From an uncultured Holdemanella sp. (GTDB taxonomy: Bacteria > Bacillota_I > Bacilli_A > Erysipelotrichales > Erysipelotrichaceae), in contig NZ_CAKVJB010000008.1 in the NCBI RefSeq assembly GCF_934754935.1, positions 5,816 through 69,815 on the forward strand: a DNA stretch of 64,000 nt, in the 5' to 3' direction. Below are positions 35,093 through 44,326 of this stretch, one piece after another. Numbering within the stretch: the first letter of the stretch is position 1; every line of letters starts with the position of its first letter. A model generated the notes under the pieces. It had not been told where the DNA came from, ran no database searches, and saw only the letters and a list, made by a program, of their open reading frames with translations. Made by a program: the position numbers and the translations under genes.

Positions 35093-35122
35093 AAAAGTCT
35101 CATAGTTTATGAGACTTTTTTA
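35093..35122 (+). terminator. terminator of ptsH
   Basis: A 12-bp perfect stem, AAAAGTCTCATA and TATGAGACTTTT, with a 3-base loop and T tail. Confidence 0.9.
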
Positions 35123-35153
35123 TTTCAATGCTAGAAAAGAAGGAGAATGAATA

Positions 35154-36848
35154 ATGTCTATTGTTGAAGAAAGATATTCAAAATGGTTAAATCATGAAAA
35201 TTTAGCCCCTCAATATAAACCTGTTTTAGAAGCTATGGATGCTGAAGAAAAAAATGATGCATTCTATACTACAATTGAATTTGGAACAGCAGGTATGCGT
35301 GGTCTTTTAGGTCCTGGAACGAATCGTATTAATATTCATACAATTCGTAAAGCTACTCAAGGATATGCGAACTACATTAATGAAAATAATGGTGGCGAAG
35401 CTGGTATTGCGATTGGGTATGACAACCGTCATATGTCAAAAGAATTTGCGTTTGACTGTGCAGATTTATTGGCAAAAAATAATATTAAATCTTATGTATT
35501 TGAATCATTAAGACCAACACCAGAATTAAGCTTTGCGGTACGTCACTTAAATTGCTTTGGTGGAATTATGATTACAGCGAGTCATAACCCTAAAGAATAT
35601 AACGGTTATAAATTGTATGATGATAAAGGATGTCAATTGATTCCATGTTTAGCTAGTCAAGTTATCGATAAAGTTAACGCAATTGAAGATGAATTAGCAA
35701 TTGATGCAAATTGTACAGAAGAACAAAAGAAATTGATTACAGTCATTGGTAAAGATGTGGATGAAGAATACTACGAGAATGTATTGAGTATTCAATTGAA
35801 TCCAGAAGTGAAAAAAGATATCAAAATCGTATTCTCTCCTGAACATGGTACGGCAAATATTCCAGTACAAGAAGTATATAAACGTGCAGGATATACTTGT
35901 ATTCCAGTTGTTGAACAATGTAGTCCAGATCCTGATTTTTCTAACACACCAACACCAAACCCAGAACAAGCTGGTGCTTATGAATTATCATTGAAATACG
36001 CAAAAGAAAATCAAGCGGATTTGATCTTGGTTTGTGATCCTGATGCTGACCGTATGGGTGTTGGAGTATTGCATAATGGTGAATATGTTGTTTTAACAGG
36101 TAACCAATCTGGTTCTGTTGAAATTGAATATATTTGTTCACAACTTCAAAAACAAGGTAAGATGCCTGAAAACCCTGTTATGTTCAATACAGTAGTTACT
36201 AGTGATCTAGGTGAAAAGGTAGCTTCTGATTATGGTGTATCAACAGAAAAAACATTAACAGGATTCAAATTCATTGGCGAAAAAGTTGCGAAATATGAAA
36301 AAACACACAAAAAGAACTATGTATTTGGATATGAAGAAAGTTATGGTTCATTAATCAAACCTTTCGTTCGTGATAAAGATGCTCCTCAAGCTTGTTTGAT
36401 GCTTGCTGAGGCTTGTGCATTCTACAAAGAACAAGGAAAAGATTTAGTGGATGTATTAGACAGCTTATATGATCGTCATGGTACATATGAAGAAAGTCAA
36501 GTAGCTCTATCATTAGCTGGTGAAGCAGGTGCTAAGCGTATCAAAGAAATTTTAGCTAATTTAAGAAAAGATGCTCCAAGTGAAATTGGTGGAACTAAAG
36601 TTGTTCGTAGCGAAGACTATAAAGAATGTGTAATTAAAGAAGGAGATACAGTAACTGAACTTACTGGATTCACTAAATCGGATGTATTGAAATACTATCT
36701 AGAAGATGGAAGCTGGATTGCGGTACGTCCTAGTGGAACAGAACCAAAATGTAAATTCTACTATTGTATCAAGGGAGCTTCAAAAGAGGATGCTCACAAC
36801 AAAACTGTTCATTTCCAAAAGGCAATGGATGATTTGATTGCTGAATAG
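35154..36848 (+). CDS. alpha-phosphoglucomutase / phosphomannomutase
   Basis: The 564-residue member of the alpha-D-phosphohexomutase family has the catalytic phosphoserine in TASHNPKEYNGYK. The metal loop is DPDADRMG, the sugar loop is GYEESYG, and the phosphate-binding loop is RPSGTEPKCKFY. Length and motifs resemble PgcA of Firmicutes. It would interconvert glucose-6-P and glucose-1-P, feeding the nearby GlgC or cell-wall and teichoic acid precursors. SD AAGGAG is 9 nt from the ATG. Confidence 0.94.
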   Translation: MSIVEERYSKWLNHENLAPQYKPVLEAMDAEEKNDAFYTTIEFGTAGMRGLLGPGTNRINIHTIRKATQGYANYINENNGGEAGIAIGYDNRHMSKEFAFDCADLLAKNNIKSYVFESLRPTPELSFAVRHLNCFGGIMITASHNPKEYNGYKLYDDKGCQLIPCLASQVIDKVNAIEDELAIDANCTEEQKKLITVIGKDVDEEYYENVLSIQLNPEVKKDIKIVFSPEHGTANIPVQEVYKRAGYTCIPVVEQCSPDPDFSNTPTPNPEQAGAYELSLKYAKENQADLILVCDPDADRMGVGVLHNGEYVVLTGNQSGSVEIEYICSQLQKQGKMPENPVMFNTVVTSDLGEKVASDYGVSTEKTLTGFKFIGEKVAKYEKTHKKNYVFGYEESYGSLIKPFVRDKDAPQACLMLAEACAFYKEQGKDLVDVLDSLYDRHGTYEESQVALSLAGEAGAKRIKEILANLRKDAPSEIGGTKVVRSEDYKECVIKEGDTVTELTGFTKSDVLKYYLEDGSWIAVRPSGTEPKCKFYYCIKGASKEDAHNKTVHFQKAMDDLIAE

Positions 36849-36852
36849 TATG

Positions 36853-36884
36853 AAGGGATGTCTTATAAGGGCATCCTTTTTAAT
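36853..36884 (+). terminator. terminator of the phosphoglucomutase gene
   Basis: GGATGTC and GGCATCC (with G-T pairs) with a 7-base loop, then TTTT. Confidence 0.6.
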
Positions 36885-36905
36885 TTACAAAAAAAGGATC
36901 TAGAC

Positions 36906-38066
36906 TTATTTGTCTAAATCCTTTAAGAATTGTTCTAAGCGTACTACAGCTTCTTTAATGTGGTCAATACTATATGCATAAGAGATACGGATATATCCTT
37001 CACCACTTTCACCAAAGGCATTTCCTGGTACACAGGCAACTTTTTGTTCTTGTAGTAATCTTTCACAGAATGTTTCTGAATCAAGGCCTGTTGATTGAAT
37101 GTTACAGAATACATAGAATGTACCATGTGGCATATTTGTTTTTAGGCCCATTCGATTTAATCGATTGACTAAGAAGTTTCTTCTTTTTAGATAATCCTCT
37201 TTCATCATCAATACATCGTCATATCCATTTTTTATAGCTTCAATACCTGCATATTGAGACATAACAGGTGCAGACATAATAACATATTGGTGAATCTTAT
37301 TCATTACAGAAGATAGTTCTTTATTGGCCATACAATATCCAAGTCGCCACCCTGTCATTGCGTAGGCTTTTGAAAAACCGTTGACGACAATAATTTGAGA
37401 TTTGATTTCATCAAATTGAGCTAGGGAAGCGAATGGCTGATCAAAGCTAAGTTCCGCATAGATTTCATCACTGACAACATAAATACCAGATTCTTTAATG
37501 ATATCAACAATCTTTGCGTAATCTTCTTTAGTCATGACACCACCAGTAGGGTTGCTAGGGTAGTTGATGATCATAGCTTTTGTCTTTGGCGTAATGACTT
37601 TCTTTAAATCTTCTGGAATGATTTTAAAATCGTTTTCTTCTTTTAATTGTAAAGGGACAACAACACCATCGCTTAAAATAACGCTTGGTGCATAGGCAAC
37701 ATAGTTAGGGTCTAATACAATGACTTCATCTCCTGGATTTAATAAAGCACGCATACAAAGGTCAATGGCTTCGCTACCACCAATCGTAACTATGACTTCA
37801 CTTTCAGGATCATATACTTGATTGTAGTGTTCTTTATGAAATTTGCAAATTTCTTCACGAAGCTCAAGCAATCCTCTATTAGCCGTATAGTGTGTGTGAC
37901 CAGTGCTCATATAATGAATTGCATTTTCACAGATGTGCCATGGCGTCGCAAAATCAGGTTCACCAACACCTAAAGAGATAACACCTTCCATTGTATTGGC
38001 TAAATCAAAAAATTTTCGGATGCCACTCGGTTTAATGGATGTTGCTTTTGTAGATAAACGTTTCAT
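36906..38066 (-). CDS. class I/II PLP-dependent aminotransferase
   Basis: The 386-residue aminotransferase has NYPSNPTGG, SDEIYAEL, the PLP Lys in NGFSKAYAMTGWRLGY and a C-terminal RISYAYS carboxylate-binding Arg. It is closest in pattern to the PatA/AspC-like family of aromatic or aspartate aminotransferases. The substrate is not determined. Translation is coupled to the upstream Lrp/AsnC regulator gene, whose last base is its first base, so the pair probably responds to an amino acid. Confidence 0.9.
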   Translation of the reverse strand: MKRLSTKATSIKPSGIRKFFDLANTMEGVISLGVGEPDFATPWHICENAIHYMSTGHTHYTANRGLLELREEICKFHKEHYNQVYDPESEVIVTIGGSEAIDLCMRALLNPGDEVIVLDPNYVAYAPSVILSDGVVVPLQLKEENDFKIIPEDLKKVITPKTKAMIINYPSNPTGGVMTKEDYAKIVDIIKESGIYVVSDEIYAELSFDQPFASLAQFDEIKSQIIVVNGFSKAYAMTGWRLGYCMANKELSSVMNKIHQYVIMSAPVMSQYAGIEAIKNGYDDVLMMKEDYLKRRNFLVNRLNRMGLKTNMPHGTFYVFCNIQSTGLDSETFCERLLQEQKVACVPGNAFGESGEGYIRISYAYSIDHIKEAVVRLEQFLKDLDK

Positions 38067-38560
38067 TATGGAGTCACAACCAATCTTGATTCTTTGTCTT
38101 CAGGTTTGTCAATCATGACAATACCGCTTTGTTTATATTGTTTTAAGACAAATAAAGTTTTAGTAGATCGTACATCTTCAACACAAGCGATTTTATCAGA
38201 CACAAAGCGTGCCACTTCAAACATTGTTTTACCTTGGACTAAACATAAGAAATCACAATCCCCACTTAAAAGATACATAGTATCGACTTCTGGATAATTC
38301 GCAATCAATGCCGCTGTTTTGTCATACCCTCTATTTCTTGTAGGTGTACAACTTACTTCTATATAAGCTAAGACTTTTTGGTCTTTTAATGCTTTGTTGT
38401 AGTTGATGATCGTGTGATAACCACAAATGATCTTATTTTTTTCTAAAGATTGAATCTCGGATTTTATACTCGCTTCATCTTCATTTAGAATGTCAGCTAA
38501 ATCTTGTGATGTTAAACGAGCATTATTTTCTAGTAAATCTAGGATTAAACTTTGGTTCAT
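38066..38560 (-). CDS. Lrp/AsnC-family transcriptional regulator
   Basis: The 164-residue protein has an N-terminal HTH (LILDLLENNARLTSQDLADILNEDEASIKSEIQSLEKNKII, by pattern), a linker, and a RAM/AsnC ligand-binding domain (AYIEVSCTPTRNRG, LLSGDCDFLCLVQG). The start is ATG 38560, with AAGGAGG 8 nt upstream. It forms a two-gene operon with the aminotransferase, which it likely regulates in response to the amino-acid substrate or product. It is divergent from gap. Confidence 0.93.
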   Translation of the reverse strand: MNQSLILDLLENNARLTSQDLADILNEDEASIKSEIQSLEKNKIICGYHTIINYNKALKDQKVLAYIEVSCTPTRNRGYDKTAALIANYPEVDTMYLLSGDCDFLCLVQGKTMFEVARFVSDKIACVEDVRSTKTLFVLKQYKQSGIVMIDKPEDKESRLVVTP

Positions 38561-38629
38561 TTTTAATTCCTCCTTTTGAATATAATAGCACAATTAAGGT
38601 TATGTAAAAAGTATGAAAATGCTTGAGAA

Positions 38630-38647
38630 TAGACTGTAAATAGTCTA
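38630..38647. promoter_or_regulatory. inverted repeat between lrp and gap
   Basis: TAGACT and AGTCTA are separated by GTAAAT. It lies 47 bp before the gap -35, in the divergent intergenic region, so it could be an operator for either unit. The regulator is unknown. Confidence 0.35.
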
Positions 38648-38693
38648 AAATATAAGTGGTTGTTAGTTGTTAAAAGTTTTACTTGTTAGAGAA

Positions 38694-38722
38694 TTGACAA
38701 ATTAACGGTAGGCTTTTATAAT
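38694..38722 (+). promoter_or_regulatory. consensus promoter of gap
   Basis: TTGACA (38694-38699), 17 bp, TATAAT (38717-38722). A perfect sigma-A promoter, fitting a very highly expressed gene. Confidence 0.9.
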
Positions 38723-38753
38723 AACAATGGTATTTAAAGGAGGATTTACTGAC

Positions 38754-39767
38754 ATGACAGTAAAAGTTGCGATTAACGGTTTTGGACGTATCGGACGTTT
38801 GGCATTCCGTCAAATGTTTGGTGCTGAAGGCTACGAAGTAGTAGCTATCAATGACTTGACTAGCCCTAAGATGTTAGCTCACTTGTTGAAATATGATTCA
38901 ACTCAAGGAACTTACGCTAAGGCTGACACAGTTGTTGCTGGTGAAAATTCAATTACAGTAGATGGAAAAGAAATCACTATCTACGCAGAAGCTGATGCTT
39001 CTAAATTACCTTGGGGTGAATTAGGAGTTGACGTAGTATTAGAATGTACAGGATTCTATACTTCAAAAGCTAAAGCAGAAGCACACATTAAAGCAGGTGC
39101 TCGTAAAGTTGTTATCTCTGCTCCAGCAGGAAATGACTTACCAACAATCGTTTACAATGTAAACCACGAAACATTAAAACCAGAAGATACAGTAATTTCT
39201 GCAGCTTCTTGTACAACAAACTGTTTAGCTCCAATGGCTAACGCTTTGAACAAATTAGCTCCAATTAAATCAGGTATCATGACTACAGTTCACGCTTACA
39301 CTGGTGACCAAATGACATTAGACGGACCTCAACGTAAAGGTGATTTACGTCGTAGCCGTGCTGCTGCAGTTAACATTGTTCCTAACTCAACAGGTGCTGC
39401 AAAAGCTATCGGATTGGTTATTCCTGAATTAAACGGAAAATTAATCGGATCTGCTCAACGTGTTCCAACTCCTACAGGATCAACTACTATTTTAGTAGCT
39501 GTTGTTGACGGAGAAGTTACAGTTGACCAAATCAATGCTGCTATGAAAGCTGCTACAACTGAATCATTCGGATATACTGAAGAACAATTAGTATCTAGTG
39601 ATATCGTTGGTATGCGTTACGGATCATTGTTCGATGCAACTCAAACAATGGCTCACTCATTAGGTGACGGAACTACTCACGTACAAGTTGTTTCTTGGTA
39701 CGACAACGAAAACTCTTACACAAGCCAAATGGTTCGTACAATTAAGTATTTCTCAGAATTAGCTTAA
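38754..39767 (+). CDS. gap: glyceraldehyde-3-phosphate dehydrogenase
   Basis: The 337-residue NAD-dependent GAPDH has the Rossmann motif INGFGRIGRLAFR and IND near residue 33 (NAD preference). The catalytic Cys is in SAASCTTNCLAPM. The PLP-S-loop region (RKGDLRRSRAAAVNIVPNST, by pattern) and WYDNENSY end the motif series. ATG 38754 follows AAGGAGG by 8 nt. Codon bias is extreme (GCT, GAA, AAC, GGT). It is a monocistronic glycolytic gene, and pgk-tpi do not follow. Confidence 0.98.
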   Translation: MTVKVAINGFGRIGRLAFRQMFGAEGYEVVAINDLTSPKMLAHLLKYDSTQGTYAKADTVVAGENSITVDGKEITIYAEADASKLPWGELGVDVVLECTGFYTSKAKAEAHIKAGARKVVISAPAGNDLPTIVYNVNHETLKPEDTVISAASCTTNCLAPMANALNKLAPIKSGIMTTVHAYTGDQMTLDGPQRKGDLRRSRAAAVNIVPNSTGAAKAIGLVIPELNGKLIGSAQRVPTPTGSTTILVAVVDGEVTVDQINAAMKAATTESFGYTEEQLVSSDIVGMRYGSLFDATQTMAHSLGDGTTHVQVVSWYDNENSYTSQMVRTIKYFSELA

Positions 39768-39783
39768 TTATCGTAAGACTTTT

Positions 39784-39810
39784 AAGGAATCCAATCGGAT
39801 TCCTTTTTTT
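39784..39810 (+). terminator. terminator of gap
   Basis: AAGGAATCC and GGATTCCTT with a 4-base loop, then T8. Confidence 0.9.
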
Positions 39811-39897
39811 TCATCTTAACTAAAAAGTGCAAACCAAAACTTGAAATAAATAGGTAAATACTGTATTCTAACCTTTAGAGATTGTGAGGTGTTAGCG

Positions 39898-40074
39898 ATG
39901 GGAATTCGACATCGTTTGACAGATTCTGAGCGCGATGATTTGACAAAAGATGTAGATGATTTGGATGCTGTCTACATGGAAAAATTAAGAAAAGACGGAA
40001 TTAGTGAAGATTTATTGGCTCAGTTTCGTGATTTAACTTTAGAATTAGAAAAGGATAAGAAAAAAGATGAGTAA
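39898..40074 (+). CDS. small acidic protein, unknown function
   Basis: This 58-residue, strongly charged, probably helical protein (LTDSERDDLTKDVDDLD, LTLELEKDKKKDE) has no cysteine and no membrane segment. ATG 39898 has GAGGTG 6 nt upstream. It overlaps the next gene by 8 bp, forming a two-gene unit. I do not recognise a family. Confidence 0.6.
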   Translation: MGIRHRLTDSERDDLTKDVDDLDAVYMEKLRKDGISEDLLAQFRDLTLELEKDKKKDE

Positions 40075-40744
40075 AAATTTAAATTTAATAATTATCGTCA
40101 TAATGACATTGGTTTTTATTTTTGTACCAATCATTATGAAGAAAGTGGTATGGAAAAAATTATTATCTCAATTGGATAATGAACAATATGATGAATTCTA
40201 TAAAACATTAGATTCAAATGCTTGTAAATTTTCATATCAAGCATTTAACCGCGAATATATGCGTTTAAGTGGATACTTAGCACAAAGAAATGATGCGAAA
40301 ATTGAAGAGCAATTTGATTTATTGAAAAACATGCGTATTTCTAACAAGCAAAAAGCAAGTGTTGCGAGTCGTGGATTCTATTATTACTTAGAAAAGGGTA
40401 AAATTAAAAAAGCAGAGGGCATGCTTTCTTATGGAAAAAGCTATGTCGATGAAAAGTCATTTAAGAATATGCAAATTCAATTTAGTATCTTAATGAAGAA
40501 AGAAGCTAAATATATTGATGACTGCAAAGAAATTTTAAATAGTATGTGGGATGGTATGTCTGATCTTGACAACAACCGTAAATTTCCAGTTGGCACAATT
40601 CAATATTTAATTGGACTTCAATATTCATATTTAAAAGATGTAGATCATATGATGGAATATTTTAATCCGGCTTTAGAAAATTTAGCTGGTACTCCATATG
40701 AAGAAGATATTCGTCGTATTATGAGTAATTTACATGTAGGCTAA
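40067..40744 (+). CDS. membrane-anchored helical (TPR-like) protein, unknown function
   Basis: The 225-residue protein has one N-terminal membrane segment (~5-23, NLIIIVIMTLVFIFVPII). A cytosolic helical body follows, with repeated aromatic-rich helices (FDLLKNMRISNKQKASVASRGFYYYLEKGKIKKA, by pattern) suggestive of TPR-like scaffolding. No catalytic motif is seen. It is translated in overlap with the preceding 58-residue protein. Not recognised. Confidence 0.65.
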   Translation: MSKNLNLIIIVIMTLVFIFVPIIMKKVVWKKLLSQLDNEQYDEFYKTLDSNACKFSYQAFNREYMRLSGYLAQRNDAKIEEQFDLLKNMRISNKQKASVASRGFYYYLEKGKIKKAEGMLSYGKSYVDEKSFKNMQIQFSILMKKEAKYIDDCKEILNSMWDGMSDLDNNRKFPVGTIQYLIGLQYSYLKDVDHMMEYFNPALENLAGTPYEEDIRRIMSNLHVG

Positions 40745-40766
40745 CCTTTTGGTTAGCTTTTTTTTT
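40740..40766 (+). terminator. terminator before cysS
   Basis: GCTAACC and GGTTAGC with loop TTTT, then eight or more T. Confidence 0.88.
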
Positions 40767-40814
40767 CATGTTTTGTATTGTATAATAAAGAAATGAATTG
40801 GAGGACATTTTATT

Positions 40815-42146
40815 ATGAAATTATATAATAGTTATTCTCAAACCATTGAAGAATTAAAACCAATCGAAGAAGGAAAGATTTCTATGTATGTATGTGGACC
40901 TACCGTATATAACTATCCACATATCGGAAATGCTCGTCCTATCGTTGTATTTGATACATTAAAAAAAGCATTGTCTGCACAAGGATATGAAGTGACTTTT
41001 GCGTCTAACTATACAGATGTGGATGATAAGATCATTAAAACGGCAATCGAACAAAATGTGTCTGAAAAAGAAATTACAGATAAATTCATTGTTGCCTATA
41101 ATGATGTACGAAGAGGACTTCATGCAGATCTTCCAGATTATGCACCACGCGTAACAGAAACTATGGATCGAATTATTGAGTTTATCGATAAGATGGTTAA
41201 AAATGGCTCTGCCTATCAAGTTGGAGGCGATGTTTACTTCCGTGTAAATAGTGATAAAAAATATGGGGAACTATCTCATCAAAGTATTGATGATTTAATG
41301 GTAGGGGCTCGTATTGATGAAAATGAAAAGAAAGAAAATCCATTAGATTTTACTTTATGGAAAGAAACAACAGAAGGAATTAAATGGGATTCACCATGGT
41401 CAAAAGGACGTCCAGGCTGGCATACAGAATGTGTTGTTATGATTCAGGATGTATTTAAGAAAACGTTGATTGATATCCATGGTGGTGGATTGGATTTAAA
41501 ATTCCCTCATCACGAAAATGAAATTGCCCAATGCGAAGTATGCAACGACACACACTTGGCAAATATCTGGGTACATAATGGTATGATCAATATCAATGGT
41601 ATCAAGATGTCTAAATCTTTAGGAAATGTATGGTGGGCTAAAGACTTGATTGCCAACCACGGAGGAAATCTAACTCGTTGGTTAATGATTTCTACACATT
41701 ATCGTGCACCATTAAATTTAAACGAAGAAGCTTTCGCAACTTCAAAGAAAGAACTAGATAAGATTGCAGCTGCCTATAAACAAGCTTGTGTAAAACTTGC
41801 TTTATTAGATGCTAAAGAAGCAACTACATTCGATGAAACATATAACGCATTTATTGATGCTTTAAATGATGATTTGAATACGCCAAACGCAATTAGTGTC
41901 GTTTATGAAGTGGTTAAGAAAATCAATCAGGCCGTTCGTCAAAGAGAAATTGATGTTGAAAATTTAGCTGTATTGGTACATACATTAGAAAAGATGCTTT
42001 ATATTTTAGGTATTGAATTTGATAAAATTTCAATGAGCGAAGAAGATAAAGAGATGTATCAAAATTGGAGAAATGCTGTTAAAGAAAAGAATTTCGAAGT
42101 TGCAGATAAACTTCGTGCTGCATTAATTGAAAAAGGAATTCTGTAA
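40815..42146 (+). CDS. cysS: cysteinyl-tRNA synthetase
   Basis: The 443-residue class I synthetase has the HIGN form of the HIGH motif in YVCGPTVYNYPHIGNARP. Zinc ligands are the Cys in CGPT, the Cys in GWHTECVVM, and HHENE. KMSKSLGN is present. It charges tRNA-Cys. SD TTGGAGG is 10 nt before the ATG. The gene starts the classical Firmicute cluster cysS-mrnC-rlmB. No T-box is present in the 70-bp leader. Confidence 0.97.
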   Translation: MKLYNSYSQTIEELKPIEEGKISMYVCGPTVYNYPHIGNARPIVVFDTLKKALSAQGYEVTFASNYTDVDDKIIKTAIEQNVSEKEITDKFIVAYNDVRRGLHADLPDYAPRVTETMDRIIEFIDKMVKNGSAYQVGGDVYFRVNSDKKYGELSHQSIDDLMVGARIDENEKKENPLDFTLWKETTEGIKWDSPWSKGRPGWHTECVVMIQDVFKKTLIDIHGGGLDLKFPHHENEIAQCEVCNDTHLANIWVHNGMININGIKMSKSLGNVWWAKDLIANHGGNLTRWLMISTHYRAPLNLNEEAFATSKKELDKIAAAYKQACVKLALLDAKEATTFDETYNAFIDALNDDLNTPNAISVVYEVVKKINQAVRQREIDVENLAVLVHTLEKMLYILGIEFDKISMSEEDKEMYQNWRNAVKEKNFEVADKLRAALIEKGIL

Positions 42147-42532
42147 TGGAAATTGTAACAGAAAATGCGACAAGTCTTGCATGGATTGGTGATGCCGTTA
42201 TGTCTTTGGCAGTACGTGAGCACCTTTTGAGTTTAGGTTTTCGCAAGGCACATGTTCTACAAAAGAAAAATGCCGTTATTTGTAGCGCAAAAGGACAAGC
42301 CATTATGCTCAATAAAATGATGGAAGAAAATTTCTTTACGGAAGATGAAAAGACCATTTTAGCGCGTGGAAGAAATGCCACTATTCATTCAAAAGCTAAA
42401 AATGCGACACACAAAACATATCTAGAAGCTACCGCATTAGAATCAATGCTTGGCTATTTGTATTTATATGGACATCAAGAAAGACTAAAGGTTTGTCTTG
42501 ATAAAATTATTGAAATAGGGGACAGTCTATGA
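42146..42532 (+). CDS. mrnC: Mini-ribonuclease 3
   Basis: The 128-residue protein consists of an RNase III catalytic domain only (AWIGDAVMSLAVREHLL, with the catalytic Asp; TYLEATALESMLGYLY, with the Glu) and lacks the dsRNA-binding domain. In Bacillus, Mini-III matures 23S rRNA ends. It overlaps cysS by 1 bp and rlmB by 4 bp, the conserved order in Firmicutes. Confidence 0.95.
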   Translation: MEIVTENATSLAWIGDAVMSLAVREHLLSLGFRKAHVLQKKNAVICSAKGQAIMLNKMMEENFFTEDEKTILARGRNATIHSKAKNATHKTYLEATALESMLGYLYLYGHQERLKVCLDKIIEIGDSL

Positions 42533-43245
42533 TCGTATATGGAAAAAATGTGTATTCTACACTTCAAAATGATATGGATTCAATTGAAAAAGTATATGTA
42601 CTTCAAGGTTTGAAGGACGCAAAACTTTTGAAGTCGATCCAAAAATCAAATTTAAAAGTAGAATATTGTAATCGTGCAAAATTAGATAAGATTGCCAATA
42701 CAACACATCATAATGGTGTGGCAGTTAAGGTCAGTGAAATTGAAACATATAGTATTGAGCAGATTGTATCTCGTGCTAAAAAACCAGGTCTTCTTGTTGC
42801 CTTGGATGGAATTCAAGATCCACATAATGTAGGGGCTATTTTAAGAACTTGTGATTGCGCGGGTGTAGATGGTGTTATTTTGACAAAACACAACAGTTGT
42901 GGATTAACACCAACGGTTGTAAAGGCAAGCACAGGAGCTGCTTATACAGTGCCTGTTTCTATTGTTACAAATTTATCGCAAACACTTAGAAATTTAAAAC
43001 AAGACGGATATTGGGTTGTTGGAACCGATATGAAAGAGGCTAGGGAATATCGTGAAGGTATGTATGATTCACCAACTGTATTGGTAATTGGTTCAGAAGG
43101 CCAGGGTATTTCAAATCTTGTAAAAAAACAATGCGATTATATGGTTTACTTACCAATGGTAGGAAGCATCACTTCATTAAATGCAAGTGTGGCAGCTGCT
43201 ATCTTGATGTATGAAGTATATAATCAAAGAAATCCAAAAAAATAA
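42529..43245 (+). CDS. rlmB: 23S rRNA 2'-O-methyltransferase, TrmH/RlmB family
   Basis: The 238-residue SpoU/SPOUT enzyme has an N-terminal substrate-binding domain (~1-75). It is followed by the knotted SAM domain with ALDGIQDPHNVGAILRTCDCAG, VIGSEGQGIS and SITSLNASVAAAILMYE, motifs 1-3 of the family. The target is predicted to be Gm in 23S rRNA. It sits after mrnC, the usual position. Confidence 0.94.
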   Translation: MIVYGKNVYSTLQNDMDSIEKVYVLQGLKDAKLLKSIQKSNLKVEYCNRAKLDKIANTTHHNGVAVKVSEIETYSIEQIVSRAKKPGLLVALDGIQDPHNVGAILRTCDCAGVDGVILTKHNSCGLTPTVVKASTGAAYTVPVSIVTNLSQTLRNLKQDGYWVVGTDMKEAREYREGMYDSPTVLVIGSEGQGISNLVKKQCDYMVYLPMVGSITSLNASVAAAILMYEVYNQRNPKK

Positions 43246-43272
43246 GTCAATTTTTAAAAATTGGCTTTTTTA
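43244..43272 (+). terminator. terminator of cysS-mrnC-rlmB
   Basis: AAGTCAATTTTT and AAAAATTGGCTT, a near-perfect self-complementary hairpin, then T. It overlaps the rlmB stop. Confidence 0.65.
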
Positions 43273-43318
43273 ATGTCTTTTTCACATTGCCTTATTATAA
43301 TGAATTTAGGTGATAGTT

Positions 43319-43915
43319 ATGAACATATATGAGAGTATATATTTAATTCAAATGAATGATTTTTATGAGATGAAACATTTAATTCAATATTTTAGACCTA
43401 TGGTTACAGAAATATGGGCTGATATATTTGTACGTAAGACAAATACGATATTATGTGATAGAGACGAGTTTTACAGGCATGCAGATTTATTATTGTATCG
43501 ATGTGTTTTTGAATGTCGCATGGATCGTGTTTTGACATTTACTAGTTTCTATAGGCGTTGTACAAAAAATAAAGGATATGATCTTTTGCGTCAAGCTATC
43601 CGCAGACAATGTTATTTGAATCAGGCTTGTATAAGTTTGGATCAAAAAGTGAAAGAAGATACAAATTTGTATTATAGTGGAATTAGTACGGATGATTCTT
43701 TAGAAGTGCATGATATCGTGATGGATAAATTGATGTGGGAGCACATTCAAACAAGAATCATGAATCTATTCGGCGAAGAATATGTTCAAATTATTGATTT
43801 ACGGATGGATGGATATACCTTTAATTATATTGCGCAAGAACTAGGATTAAGTTGTGCAAAGGTCAATTTTATGTTTGAAAAGGTAAAAAAATGGTATACG
43901 ACAATTGACAGTTGA
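43319..43915 (+). CDS. sigma-70-like (SigH-position) transcription factor, divergent
   Basis: The 198-residue protein sits exactly where sigH is found in Firmicutes (rlmB-sigH-rpmG-secE-nusG). Its C-terminal part (EEYVQIIDLRMDGYTFNYIAQELGLSCAKVNFMFEKVKKW, by pattern) is a region-4-like HTH. The N-terminal part (YFRPMVTEIWADIF, FTSFYRRCTKNKGYDLLRQAIRR) fits a weak region 2. Similarity to SigH is low, so it may be a divergent stationary-phase or competence sigma, or a degenerate one. Start at ATG 43319, AGGTG 6 nt upstream. Confidence 0.7.
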   Translation: MNIYESIYLIQMNDFYEMKHLIQYFRPMVTEIWADIFVRKTNTILCDRDEFYRHADLLLYRCVFECRMDRVLTFTSFYRRCTKNKGYDLLRQAIRRQCYLNQACISLDQKVKEDTNLYYSGISTDDSLEVHDIVMDKLMWEHIQTRIMNLFGEEYVQIIDLRMDGYTFNYIAQELGLSCAKVNFMFEKVKKWYTTIDS

Positions 43916-43959
43916 ATGGTTTAAATGGTACATTTAATGAGTTAAGGAGCGTGAAGGAA

Positions 43960-44109
43960 TTGGCAGATAAAGTTGTTTTGACGTGTACAGAGTGTCTATC
44001 AAGAAATTATACGACCGAAAAGAATAAGAAGACCAACACGCAACGTCTTGAAATTAAAAAGTATTGTCCAAAGTGTGGCAAACATACTTTGCATAAGGAA
44101 ACAAAGTGA
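43960..44109 (+). CDS. rpmG: ribosomal protein L33 (zinc form)
   Basis: The 49-residue L33 has both CxxC pairs (CTEC and CPKC), so it is the zinc-binding C+ form. It begins at TTG 43960 (translating LADKVVLTCTEC, with the first Leu read as Met), with AAGGAG 10 nt upstream. The frame is open further upstream, but the extra residues do not resemble L33. It is adjacent to secE as usual. Confidence 0.93.
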   Translation: MADKVVLTCTECLSRNYTTEKNKKTNTQRLEIKKYCPKCGKHTLHKETK

Positions 44110-44118
44110 GGAATCCAT

Positions 44119-44316
44119 ATGAGTAAAGAGAAAAAGGAAAGAACATATTCACCTTCAAAGGTGTTCAAAGAATTAAAAACTGTAAAATGGCCAACATTTA
44201 AAGAATTGATGTCTTCAAGTGCTTTAGTCGTTGTATTTACAGTATTGTTTGGTTTGTATTTCTTTGTTTGTGAGGTTTTATCAAGCGGTCTAGTTAAAAT
44301 GATCGTTGGCGCATAG
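44119..44316 (+). CDS. secE: preprotein translocase subunit SecE
   Basis: The 65-residue single-span SecE has the amphipathic cytoplasmic helix with the conserved FKELKTVKWPTFKEL, followed by one membrane segment (~35-57). It clamps SecY. It lies between rpmG and nusG, the conserved arrangement. Confidence 0.96.
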   Translation: MSKEKKERTYSPSKVFKELKTVKWPTFKELMSSSALVVVFTVLFGLYFFVCEVLSSGLVKMIVGA

Positions 44317-44326
44317 GGAGGAAATT

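Noticed and set aside
40767..40814. T-box upstream of cysS
   Set aside because: The leader is far too short and has no T-box sequence.
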